Positions 40,510 through 52,700 of a stretch of DNA of 64,000 nt are shown piece after piece; the first letter of the stretch is position 1, and each line of letters starts with the position of its first letter. The stretch is from Paraescarpia echinospica (Eukaryota; Annelida; Polychaeta; Sabellida; Siboglinidae). The notes beneath the pieces were generated by a model. That model was not told the DNA's origin. It was given only the letters and a program-made list of their open reading frames with translations, and ran no database searches. Both the position numbers and the translations under genes were made by a program. The stretch lies in NCBI GenBank assembly GCA_020002185.1, contig CM034537.1, positions 8,409,047 through 8,473,046 on the forward strand. The letters are read 5' to 3'.

Positions 40510-41640
40510 GTATAATCTGGCATAACTTGATAAGAGATGGAGCGCAGAGTTCTAGTGATTAAAGTGTCAGACCCTTATACGAGAGATGGAGCGCAGAGGA
40601 CTAGTGATTAAAGCGTCAGACCCTTATACGAGAGATGTAGCGCAGAGGTGTAGTGATTAAAGCATCGGACCCTTATATGAGAGATGGAGTGCAGCGGTCT
40701 AGTGATTAAAGCGTCAGACTCTTATACGAGAGATGGAGTGCAGAGGACTAGTGATTAAAGCGTCAGACCCTTATACGAGAGATGGAGTGCAGTGGTCTAG
40801 TGATTAAAGCGTCAGACCCTTATATGAGAGATGTAGTGCAGAGGACTAGTGATTAAAGCGTCAGACCCTTATATGAGAGATGTAGCGCAGAGGACTAGTG
40901 ATTAAAGCGTCAGACCCTTATATGAGAGATGTAGCGCAGAGGACTAGTGATTAAAGCGTCAGACCCTTATACAAGAGATGTAGCGCAGAGGACTAGTGAT
41001 TAAAGCGTCAGACCCTTATACAAGAGATGTAGCGCAGAGGACTAGTGATTAAAGCGTCAGACCCTTATACGAGAGATGTAGTGCAGAGGACTAGTGATTA
41101 AAGCGTCAGACCCTTATATGAGAGATGTAGCACAGAGGACTAGTGATTAAAGCGTCAGACCCTTATACGAGAGATGTAGCGCAGAGGACTAGTGATTAAA
41201 GCATCGGACCCTTATATGAGAGATGGAGCGCAGAGTTCTAGTGATTAAAGTGTCAGACCCTTATACGAGAGATGGAGCGCAGAGGACTAGTGATTAAAGC
41301 GTCAGACCCTTATACGAGAGATGGAGCGCAGAGTTCTAGTGATTAAAGTGTCAGACCCTTATATGAGAGATGGAGCGCAGAGGACTAGTGATTAAAGCGT
41401 CAGACCCTTATATGAGAGATGTAGCGCAGAGGACTAGTGATCAAAGCGTCAGACCCTTATATGAGAGATGGAGCGCAGAGGACTAGTGATTAAAGCGTCA
41501 GACCCTTATACGAGAGATGTAGCGCAGAGGAGTAGTGATTAAAGCGTCAGACCCTTATACGAGAGATGTAGCGCAGAGGTGTAGTGATTAAAGCATCGGA
41601 CCCTTATATGAGAGATGGAGTGCAGCGGTCTAGTGATTAA
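40510..41640 (+). repeat. 49-bp tandem array with tRNA-like A-box motif
   Basis: About 23 copies of a 49-bp unit, 'gagagatgtagcgcagagga' plus 'ctagtgattaaagcgtcaga' plus 'cccttatac'. 'tagcgcagaggac' resembles a pol III A box, so the unit may derive from the head of a tRNA-related SINE. Array continues at 43574-43660 after an inserted element. Confidence 0.9.
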
Positions 41641-43573
41641 GGCCTGGTACGGGTGCTAATTTACGCTTTTTTTTTTAAATATGTCAATTTAATTTTCCAG
41701 CGCCATATAGAAGATTTGTATATTTACTATAAATAAACTTCACTTTTAGACCAACAACATACCTCTAAATGACTTTTATTCATGTATAAAGTCCACCCCT
41801 ATCACAATGATATATCCATTTTTATTGGGAAGACGCGAAATGCGCTGAAAGTTGTCGATGTTTACGCCATGACAATGCGGTCCTTCCTTCGACTTACGCC
41901 ATCTTGTTTGATATTTTTGGAACCGCCAAAACGTCGTCTGTCAATCACCATAGTCGGTAATCCCGCCCTTGTGAAAGCATTCGGCCAACATCGTTATTTA
42001 TGCAAGCTATAGTTTGCCGAGAATGACCTTATTTGGCATTTGGTAACCGTTGTGTTGTCATCCGCTAAGTTCCGTGACACGCCTCGTGTCTACGAACACT
42101 CTGATTGGTTTACGAAGTTGCGCGAGTGCAAAACTCTCCCAGCATGTCACTTGTTGCTACTTCCCATTGTTTATAAAATATGGCGGTTTTCTCGAGCGAT
42201 GTGAGTTTTGTCTCAGACGGTGTCAATAAGAGATAGTTTAGAGTTAGTTAGCATAGAGAAAAGTTGCGGAAAGGGAAGGTGTGGCTGAATGTCATTTGTG
42301 AAGAAAAGGCTGCAGTTATTGGCGGCTTCTGCGCGGGAAAAACTCGCTGGCGAAGACACGGCAATGCCAGTCGGAGCTCTCGCTTCGACTTCGCTGCCCA
42401 TTGTCGTGGCTGAGTGTGGGACTTGTGCTAATGGTACTGTCGGCACCAGTGACGGTACGATAGTTAAAGACACTGCAGCTTTGCCAAGTAGTGCATCCTG
42501 TAGCCGGACAAAGCTAGCACTGATGCGTGATGACAGCAGACCTATTAACTGGCCTTGGGCTTGACATGTTAATTGTGTTGTGTGTCTAAGACTAAGTTAA
42601 TGCTTTGTTAACTTATATTTTCAGATCTGTGCAATTTATATATGGGCGTCTGTTCTTTTCAATAAAACATGTAACTTGCTGTTGCCCCAGATTTGTTTTA
42701 TTATTATCATGTGGATATATTTCATCATAAATGTTGCTTGTTATGCATAATTTATGTTGTGAGAAAACAAACACCTTGAATTGGATTGTTTTGGCTGTTT
42801 ACAGCCATTACTATTCACCTCATGACAATTCAGTGTCAGATGGACGTTTACAGAAAATCAGATAATGATGCAAATGACCTTTATATTTAAAAAAAATGCT
42901 AAATTGTGTAAATTCTGGGGGTGTATTTCATCTCAAATATTATTTATTGTGCATAATTAATGTCTGGGAGATAAACGAACACAATTTATTGAATGTTTTA
43001 CTTGTTTACAATAATATTATTCATATTATCACTGTGTAAACTTTGACGGCCGTTTACAGAAAATCACGTTTTTATCCATATAAACTTGCAACACTCTGGA
43101 AGTAAAAATGATATGATAATCTAGTTTGCATTATTGTGTTCTCCTGGATATTATGCACAATCTGTATAAAAAACATTTTGGATTTATGTTTTATCTTTGT
43201 AGTTATCTAAAAAAACAATTCTAAAAATGTTGCATTTTCAATAAATCGGTTTTGAAAATTCAAAATAAAATATAAATATCCCAAAAAATTGAAATGTTTT
43301 TAATGCAGATTGTGGAGAATATCCAGGAGAATACAACAGGCTAAGTCAGATTACCATATCATTTTTACTTTCAAAGTGTTGCAATTTTCTAGATGTGCTA
43401 TGAATACCACCATTTGGTGGCCATTTTGTTTATTACCATGGAAACAGGGGGTCTGGCAGGAAAAAATGTCATACATTTTTTACTCAGTAATAGCTTTTCT
43501 ACAGCTTGGATGCCAAAAAATTATATTAATTATGCATTTTAAAAAGTGTCCTATCTAGCTGCCATACCTCCCC
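41641..43573. mobile_element. TTAA-flanked DNA element, 1,933 bp
   Basis: It interrupts the 49-bp array at TTAA, which is duplicated (41637-41640 and 43574-43577). Ends are imperfect inverted repeats: GGCCTGGTACGGGTGCTA on the left, and GGGGAGGTATGGCAGCTA when the right end is reversed. A TTAA target suggests piggyBac-like transposition. No transposase is visible. It contains a compact transcription-unit-like segment (about 42150-42670) and an internal inverted repeat (43080-43190 against 43290-43400). Confidence 0.65.
42289..42564 (+). CDS. Hypothetical small protein inside the TTAA element
   Basis: 91 residues, beginning MSFVKKRLQLLAASAREKLA with an Ala/Ser/Thr-rich middle and ending RPINWPWA. 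It is GC-richer than its surroundings. It is preceded by 'tttataaaat' about 120 bp upstream and followed by AATAAA at about 42661. I do not recognise the protein. It might be a captured exon or the remnant of an element gene; it might also be noncoding. Confidence 0.35.
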   Translation: MSFVKKRLQLLAASAREKLAGEDTAMPVGALASTSLPIVVAECGTCANGTVGTSDGTIVKDTAALPSSASCSRTKLALMRDDSRPINWPWA

Positions 43574-43660
43574 TTAAAGCGTCAGACTCTTATACGAGAG
43601 ATGGAGTGCAGAGGACTAGTGATTAAAGCGTCAGACCCTTATACGAGAGATGGAGTGCAC
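43574..43660 (+). repeat. Continuation of the 49-bp tandem array
   Basis: About 1.8 copies of the same unit resume right after the TTAA element. Confidence 0.9.
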
Positions 43661-44313
43661 TTATTTTCACAACACATTTGTACTTCCAGTGTATCATTGC
43701 AACATAACATACATATTACATACTGTAAGCCACATGTGGCATGTTGTGTATGTAATATTCCCATGCAATCCATTTGCATATATAATGTAAAACTTCAACA
43801 GCCATTTTCTTCATTTTTACTTTTTGACCCCTACCATGTTCAATGCTCCATAACTTTGCCAATTTTTGTAGCAGTCATAATTTTTGAAACCGTGTAAAGC
43901 ACCCTACCCAACCTTTACAAGAATGTAAGAAAACAATGTTACAATTTTTCTGACTTATCACTCATTTGGTCAGCCAGGGTCACATATCGACGTATTAGTC
44001 CAAAGGACTTCAGGGCCTCTTGGCCCATTTTTTATGATGGTATTGGTTATTAGCTAAATATATGTTCATTGTATTTTCAACTTATTTTTATAATTAATAA
44101 GGATTATTTTTGTATTTATTTGTTTAGGGCTACTTCAGATTGGACGGAGGCAGAGCGGGAGGCACATATATTATTAATAAAATGTGTGATGGGGTCCAGT
44201 GTATTCATGTACTAATATATATATAATATATGGACTCTTAATTTCTTGTCCACTTGCCATATGGAGTAAATTCTCTGGGTGGCAGTCTTGTTAAATCTTG
44301 GTTATATAATTAC

Positions 44314-44347
<34 letters not shown>

Positions 44348-45200
44348 ACGGGAATAATTCGCGGAATCAGCATTTTGAAACGGAATTAGTCTTTTCAAAC
44401 GGAAATTCTGTGATCGCAAAAACGGACGAAATCGCAGTATTTGCATTTTCAAAAGGATCTTCCGTGATCGCGAAAAAGAGCAAAAGCACTGCGTCTTTCA
44501 CTGATAAAGCCTTAACTGGAGATATTTTAAAACAAATGTTTAACATGCAAGAATGTTAATTTATTTTTTGTGGATTCATGACGCAGGATTTTAATAACGC
44601 TCAAGGCAAATTGTTGCAAAGTGTCAAGGCGCCTGTGCTACCTCGTGTCTAACGACATAAACAAGGACACGCGCAGAAGGCGCTAACATAAACCGTTTCG
44701 CGATCGTTGTCTGGCTGTCCTCTAAGCGCATGGAACACATGTTGCTAATTAAATGTAGTTGTCACATCATTAGAACACGCATAATGTACATATTCCGGTT
44801 TCGGACACAAAACGCGAAGGATAGATAGTCCGCGTTTCGTAGTTCTAACAAATACATCGTTTGAAACGGAATTTGCCTTTTTGAAATGGAAAATCAGTGT
44901 CACTATATATATATATGGACTCTTGATTACTTGTCTATTTGCCATCTGGAGTAAATTCTCTGGGTGATAATTACATACACACACATATGTATATATATAC
45001 AGGTGTGTATATATATATATGTGTAACCTTCTTTTAAAAGGGGTATAATATATATATATATAAATGATATAATGTCTGTGTGTAATGTATAGATATAACT
45101 ATTGAGGGTTGTGATATGTTGAAAGTGCAACAAAATAGGCACTGATAGGTTTCACTGTAACGTCTAGAGGAACTTATGTATTCATGCAGCATACCTCTAT
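43661..45200. other. AT-rich sequence with microsatellites
   Basis: Contains (GT)n at 44319-44345, (TA)n at about 44900-45065 and a possible repeat end at 43990-44030. No gene recognised. Confidence 0.5.
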
Positions 45201-45648
45201 TAATCATCAATCACTTTTAAGATTTCCCTCATAGTCATAGTAGTCCTCTAGAAGTAGATACTGGAACACGGTTTGAAGATTCTGACAATCGTCATCATTG
45301 CTGTATGAGCCAGCATTACTATTCTCAACCGTATCATACACAATTTCATAGACTGTCTCTGCTGTTAGATATTTTCCAGAACCTTTTCTTACCAGGTTTG
45401 TTACCATTCCAGTGTAAGTCACCATTGTTTGTTGTTCATCTTCATCCTGGAATGTATGTTCCACACGCTTTCCAACTAAGAACTTGGGATATATTCTGGG
45501 ATTTTTGTGTCTTTTCTAGCTTTTGGCTTTTCGCTTCTCATCTATTGTTTCTTTTGATTCGTTCTCATTAAATAAAAAAATGTTGATTGAGATGCATTGT
45601 CAACATGAATCAATCCTTTAGTTTCTCTTTTCTGTATATTCTTTGCAC

Positions 45649-47019
45649 CAGACCTGGGGCCAAGTACATTTTCATGAGTACGAGTACTTTGATGATGGAT
45701 GAGTACGAGTACATTGCTAAAAGCTGAGTACAAGTATGAGTACATTATCACGAGTACAAGTACAAGTACATTTTTTTAAATACAAATAATAACATATTTT
45801 AAAATTATTAATTAATCTAGTTTATATAACTCAGCACAAGTGAATATGCAATGGCAGTTGATCAATTTTTTACGAGGAAAACTAAAAAAAACTATTTCAT
45901 CAACAATGAAATTCACTTCATTGGCATTCATTTCATTGGCATCCTATGATCTTATCATCTATTTGCCATTGCATAAGTTTGCAATTATATTTTCTGATTG
46001 TAGACTACTGGTTGTTGAGAGGTTTAGCACATGTCCACATAACAGGCTCAGCATCCCCTTTGGACTTTTTAGCTAGGCTGCTGGCATGGGATTATACTAG
46101 TGTAGGAGGCAGTCTGACTTGAGCCACCTTACTTCTACAGAGGAAGACTGGCAGTTCTTGTTCTTAGCAGTTAGCACTGTCAGCCACTATCAAGTGGCAT
46201 GTTCTCCAAACTACATCAAAGGCATTTCCTGTCTAACTGGTGGGTGAACTGCTAATTGGCTCTTTATGGACATCCTGGTGGCTTTATTAAACAAATAGGT
46301 TTATGGCCTGAACTGATAGCCTACAATTATTGTTTGCTTAACAGGGTGTTTCTGACTGGGAAAAGATGCTGCCTGTTGCCATGTTTGGGTATCATAGTCA
46401 TGGTTATCAGAGAATGAGGTTGTTTTATGTGTAGGGATGGTAATGTGGTATTATCATCTGTTTCACAATGACTTTGTTCTGAAAACCAAGCTTAATATTG
46501 GCAAACATGTTTTTTCTGTAGCTGCAACCACAATCTGGAATCAACTCCCTATCGCTTTAAAATCATCTGAGACTATAAATACCTTCCATAACAAACTAGA
46601 CTTATTTATTTGAAATTGCATTCCCCCTAACCTACGGCAGTTACTTGCTCTAATGACGACTCTTGCTTGTCCCTGTTAACTATTTTCGCCCAATGATTTT
46701 TGTATGTTGCGCCTCTGAGCTCAGATTCCTGGGGATTTAGGTGCTATAGAAGTTAGTCATTATTATTATTATTCTATCAGAAATAACAAAAATATTTAAA
46801 AAATAGTTGAACATTTAAATATTTCAGGAAAGATTAATTTTATAACCAAATATATTTACTTTCCCCTGTACATATTGAGAAAGTACTCGGATGTACTTGT
46901 AATATACTCGTAAAATCTGAGTACAACGAGTACGAGTCCATGACCCACAAGTTTTATGAGTACAAGTACGAGTACTTTAAAAATGTACTCGAGTACCGAG
47001 TACTTCAGCCCCAGGTCTG
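45649..47019. mobile_element. Non-autonomous hAT element
   Basis: Starts CAGACCTGGGGC and ends with the inverse (GCCCCAGGTCTG). It is flanked by a perfect 8-bp duplication CTTTGCAC (45641-45648; 47020-47027). Subterminal regions are full of 'gagtac' repeats. The interior shares long similarity with the element at 830-2024. There is no transposase. It splits the transposon-type pseudogene and has itself received an L2-like LINE tail. Confidence 0.9.
46470..46785 (+). mobile_element. L2-like LINE 3' end
   Basis: A 'FSVAA-x-TIWNQLPIALKSS' type C-terminal block is followed by a 3' tail 'ggtgctatagaagttagtc' and (ATT)n. Nested in the hAT element. Confidence 0.65.
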
Positions 47020-47749
47020 CTTTGCACATGTTGCTTGAAGCCGGACCCTCAGTTGTGCCTTCAGATTCAATAATTTGTCTTTTCTAATTTCATCTGTGAC
47101 TGTTTCCCTTTCCTCTGTGACCTCGTGCGTAATGGCCTCCTCCTCCTCCATGGAACAGCAGCCACTGCAATAATGGTATTTAAGTTCTGGCGCAATTCGT
47201 TGTTAGTCAAGACTTTTCCTTTAATCTGCTGCTGGAAAAGGGTACAGTCTGGCACTGGTGTGTGTAGCACTTTCTTATGGTACTTCAGTTGCCATGTTAA
47301 AGCTGATCTAACATTTACATCAGCAGATGTGATATGTGTGTCACATTGTTCAGATGTCTTCCGTTCACCGCCACGTCGTAAGACTGCATCGATTATCTCA
47401 CATCTTTCCTTCATCCGTTTAAACTCAGTGTTTTCTTGTTCGAGTTTCTTCCTTTTTAGCTTCTCTGCTATCCGCTCTCTAAGTAATTTTTGTCTTGCTT
47501 TGTAAGATACAATTATTGATGGTGCCATTTGCCATTACCCTTGCTTGATCAAGTGCCTCAGATTTTTCAGCTTTTGTCATGGTGTCAAGCATCTGTCTTA
47601 TGCATGTTGAACATGATGGCATTCAAGATTGAGGGTAGTTGCCGCAGGTCTTTCTCTCATAAAACGATCAAATATTCCAAAAACAGATTTATTGAAATGA
47701 TTTGCCTTTGGAACATGCCTCGCTTCCTCTGTCAGTTCCACAGATGGGT

Positions 47750-47880
47750 TGCTGAACTGTCCTCCTGGCAGCTGAACTGTCCTCCTGGCAGCTGAACTGC
47801 CCTCCTGGTTGCTGAACTGTCCTCCTGGCAGCTAAACTGTCCTCCTGGTTGCTGAACTGTCCTCCTGGCAGCTGGTCACA
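47750..47880. repeat. 20-bp coding-type tandem repeat
   Basis: About six copies of 'ctgaactgtcctcctgg(c/t)(a/t)g' alternate in a 20-bp unit within the pseudogene, after its PGG-coding site. Confidence 0.85.
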
Positions 47881-49706
47881 TAACTGATGCTCCAGCACAA
47901 TCACAAAATGGTGCATCATTATTTCCTGTGCCTCAGTTGTTAGTGTATCTAGCATCTCATTGCCACTGTCTTTGAATAATTCCACATACATTTCGTCCTG
48001 GTAGGCTACAATATCTGGAAATAATGTCTTCTTCATACAGGAGAGGAGTGACATCATCTGCCCACAGTATTTCTCTTTCATTGCGTCTATCTGATGGTTG
48101 AGTTGCACGTACTCTTCGTTACAATTGACTAGTCGCCAAAATGGTCCGGTGACCAACTTGTCTACTATGCCTAACGTCCTGCAGTCCACAATGTGTACGA
48201 GCTCACTGTGGTCCAGATGTACCGCTTGCAGCAGCCGGTTTGGTCATCCATAATGTTCAAAGAAACGGTGGAAATTGTCTCGGTGATAATAAACTGCAGC
48301 TCCATTAAAAAAAAAGAACATTAAATCTGTTTCCACGGAATGCGGTGTGTTAATATTTATTGTCGAGGAATGCTGCAAACTGATATATTACCCCAGCTTC
48401 CTCACTGCCTTAGGTCTCAAATGCTTTACAAACAGTCCACACAGTTCTCACCGTTCTATTCTCCTTATCTCTAACAATTCTTGTAGATTGTTTGCGAATC
48501 TCTTGTGTCATCATCAATGCTAACCCTTCAAATTCTTGCAGTCCTGCATTGGCTTCTTCAGCCATGCCAACTAAGAAGTGGAGATGGCACTTGAAACTGT
48601 TGAGGTGTGTCAGTTTAGTTTGTGCATTTGGTGCTAATTTCTCCCTTCAATTCACCAAGATGTCATCAACACATGCATTGGTCGCTGTCAGTCATTGTAT
48701 TGATGAAGCTGAAGACTGATTGTCCTAGCGTTCTGTCAGTTTCAGGTCCCATCTGTAGTGTGTCAGCTAAATCTTGAAAAGCATCTTTAATAAACGATGC
48801 ATATCTTTCTGCTTCACCAGAGTCCATGTCAAAAAGAAAGTACATATGAACGTTTGTTTGTAGTTATTTGCATCGATCCATATTTATGCCCCATTTTGCT
48901 TGTTTCGTAGTACTAGTAATGCAGAGTTGTGTTGTGTTGCTGAAGCATATCTTTAGTGGCCTGAAGTTCAGCTAAGAATGTGGCTTCCACAAACATCCTG
49001 CTGGGAAGGGAGTCATTGGGAAGGGAGTCACTGAGAAGTCTTCCAACTTCTCTATTCCACCCAGTTTGTTTACCACTACTCTTCTGGCATCCGCAGTGTT
49101 CCGGCGCCAAGTGCCCATGTTCAGCAGTTCCATGTATACTTCACGAACATTGTTTGTGTACTTTCCATCCTGGAATATTAAAATTTCACGATCTTCAAGA
49201 AACTTAACTATATCCTGTAGATCTCTGTTTTCAGTGGTCAATGATTTAATTTTCTGGTAACTTATTCAGTTCACTTTCAATATTGTTCATTTTAGCTTGT
49301 ACATCTCCATCAGTCTTGCATTTGTAATATGACAGGCGGCATTGACATTTTCTTTTGCACTCCAAGACTTTGTTTATAATTTTTTCCAAATTGCTGCATC
49401 GTTCTGAAGCAGAGTCCAACTCTTTTTCCAAGTCATCAGCTGCTGCTGTTTCATGACGCTGGTTCCCTGCGCTTGAATGATCTGATCTCTCTGACTCAGC
49501 TTTTTGTTAACATTTCAAACACACATTGCGATCGATTCATTGATTGAAAGTATGAACTAATCAATCGTCGATAAAAATTGGCGTGGATTACATGCATGAG
49601 AGGACGTAGGTTTGAAAGGCAATGAGACATGTCCACACTTTGTAGTGTCCTCATTCTCACTGGCTGTTGTGTGCTTTAACGCCGGTGTCTCTCTACTGCT
49701 GCAGAC

Positions 49707-52700
49707 ATGGTGCATGCTTTGATTGATGCTGCCTACGACAAAGAGCCACATGTACAAGAGATCATCTGTAACTCCCTATGTGAGGTCGGCAAGAAACGAC
49801 CAAACCTTGTCCTGTCTTCCTGCCATGGCTACCTCCTCAAACACTCCAAGGTACGTACACGCAGGGCTGATGATCAACTAACGCAGGACTTCCACAGACC
49901 CTCACGAACTAGAATTTCTCTCCAGTATGTACTCTAGTTAACAACATGTCCTGAAGCAAGCAGATGGGTTATGGAAAGACTAATTTCATATAGACAAGTG
50001 ACACGTTTCAGCTGGGACAAGGTCACCGCACTGTCACACTCACCTGCATGGAGAGGGTAGTGAAAGAGTCGTCAGAAAGTCTTGACAAGAGACAAGTGGT
50101 TGATATCATCAAACAGGCATCCAGTGAATTGACAGCTTCAAAGGCAAGTCACACTGCGACCATAAGATCATTTTGAATTAATACATCCTGGTTAAGTGAT
50201 TCATTTAATAAGGCAAGGTTTCTGGATGCTTATTCATGTGGTTAATCAGTCCAACAACTTTGTCATAAAGTGGAATTTATTATAGTTAGTTGCTTCAGGT
50301 ATGTTATGTTGTTAGTTGTAGTCGATTCTTGCTGTCTCTCTACTTGCTGCAATTCAACAAATTAAACAAACGGGTAAGAATATGTTTTAAAGGCAAATAC
50401 ATATAGGTTGGTTTTCCTGCCCTTGCCGTCTTAATTGACATCAGCTGTCAGTAGAAGCTAGGTGTGATCTTTGCACTAACACCAACATGATACTGACTGT
50501 CATCGTAATAGTTGTTATCAAAATACACCTTAAGTTGCAACTGTAATATAGGCCAAAACATCTACTTGTGATAATATACTCTTACACAGTTATCAGAATT
50601 ATAATAAAACATTTTTTAATTAACGTGTTGTGAAACAAGATGTTTCCGTTTGTAGTTTTTTATATTATTGTATATTTTGTGTGTGTAGTTTACCTTCTTT
50701 TTTTCCATTTTCATTTGGAAATAAGGAATGTATGAAGTAATTGTGAGCAAAGAGTATATGTAAACTTTGAGTGTTATGATGTTGTAAGTTGAGAACTAGT
50801 TTGTCTTGCAGGATGTTGTGCCTCTGTGGCAGTCAGCTGCTAGCGGCCTCCTGGTGGCCATCGGGTGTCGGCACTGTCACGAGGTGATGGCCGAACTACT
50901 GCAAAAGTTCCAGCCTGGCGTCTTGCCACATTACATGGTGGTGCAGACACTCGCAAACCTGGCCATAGCAAATGGTAGGTCATCATCCGATATGCAGCAG
51001 CCATGATAGGTCATGTGAACCTAGCTTGCAACAGCCATGGTAAGTCATGTGATCCCAGCTTGCTGCAGCCATGGTAGGTCATGTGATCCCAGCTTGCAGT
51101 AGCCATGGTAGGTCATGTGATCCCAGCTTGCAACAGCCATGGTAGGTCATGTGATCCCAGCTAGCAGCAGCCATGATAGGTTAAGAGATCCTAGCTTGAA
51201 GCAGTCATGGTAGGTCATGTGATCCCAGCTTGCAGCAGCCATGGTAGGTCATGTGATCCCAGCTTGAAGCAGCCATGGTAGGTCATGTTATATTTAATAC
51301 TTTATAACATTTTTAGTAATAAAGATTAAAGCATGATTTATAAAATTTTGGTGTACTTTGCTGAGATCGAGAATTTGGGCATTTTAATTAGACTACTTCC
51401 CCAACTTTGGTGTGACACTAGGCTGCCACTACAAGTGTGTTGTGGATAACATCACATCACTGTATTGTGATTCTCTCATTTGGTTTCATTGTATGACATG
51501 ATGCTGTTGGTTTCAGTGTACGACATGGTGCTGTTTGGTTTCAGTGTACGACATGGTGCCGTTTGGTTTCAGTGTACGACATTGTGCCGTTTGGTTTCAG
51601 TGTATGGCATGGTGCCATTTGGTTTCAATGTACAACATGGTGCTGTTTGATTTCAGTGTATAACATGGTGCCATTTGGTTTCAATGTACAACATGGTGCT
51701 GTTTGGTTTCGGTATATGGCATAGTGCCATTTGGTTTCAATGTACAACATGGTGCTGTTTGGTTTCAATGTATGACATGGTACTGTTTGGTTTCAGTGTA
51801 GAAGATGGAGCTGTTTGGTTTCAGTGTATGACATGGTACTGTTTGGTTTCAGTGTAGAAGATGGAGTTGTTTGGTTTCAGTGTATGGCATGGTGCCATTT
51901 GGTTTCAATGTACAACATGGTGCTGTTTGGTTTCAGTGTATAACATGGTGCTGTTTGGTTTCAGTGTATGACATGGTGCTGTTTGGTTTCAGTGTATAAC
52001 ATGGTGCTGTTTGGTTTCAGTGTATGACACGGTGCTGTTTGGTTTCAGTGTATGACATGGTGCCGTTCCTCAAGGTTGTCCTGGGAACCACGTTGTCTGT
52101 GATGGGAATGGCGAAGCAAGACAACATGAAGTGGATCTTCTCCTCAGGTACTTGTTTCTACTTGCATCAGGTACTTGTTTCTACTCACACCAGGTACTTG
52201 TTTCTACTCACATCAGGTACTTTTTACTCACATCAGATCCTTCTTTCTACTCATATCAGGTACTTCTTTCTACTCACATTAGGTTCTTGTTTCTACTTGC
52301 ATCAGGTTCTTGTTTCTATTTGCATCAGGTACTTTCTACTCACATCAGGTACTTTCTACTCACATCAGGTACTTCTTTTTACTCATATGAGGTACTTCTT
52401 TCTACTCACATCAGGTATTTCTTTGTACATGCATCAGGTACTTGTTTCTACTTGTATCAGGTACTTGTTTCTACTCACATCAGTTACTTCTTTCTACTTG
52501 CATCAGGTACTTGTTTTTACTTGCATCAGGTACTTGTTTCTTCTTGCATCAGGTACTTGTTTCTACTCACATCAGGTACTTTTTACTCACATCAGATCCT
52601 TCTTTCTACTCATATGAGGTACTTCTTTCTACTCACATCAGGTTCTTGTTTCTACTTGCATCAGGTTCTTGTTTCTATTTGCATCAGGTACTTGTTTCTA

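Larger units (their letters stand above)
45207..49506 (-). pseudogene. Decayed transposon-type gene of an uncharacterised multicopy family
   Basis: Minus-strand frames, read from 49500 down, carry blocks of one protein. They are a coiled-coil with cysteines (about 49250-49430); an YT-x-x-VR helical block (49090-49241); 'TVRTVWTVCKAFET' (about 48415); 'FRGNRFNVLFFNGAAVYYHR' (48270-48345); 'TGPFWRLVN' and 'EHQLCDQLPGGQF' (47850-48160); then a basic coiled-coil (47067-47528) and a small beta-rich C-terminal domain (45207-45464). I recall this block order from multicopy uncharacterised proteins of aquatic animals but not a name. Many stops and frameshifts, and a hAT insertion, make it a pseudogene. 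Confidence 0.55.

Noticed and set aside
40510..41640. CRISPR-like array
   Set aside because: Units are contiguous 49-bp tandem copies without unique spacers, in an animal genome.
40510..41640. Cluster of tRNA genes
   Set aside because: Only an A-box-like motif is present; no B box, anticodon arm or acceptor stem in the 49-bp unit.
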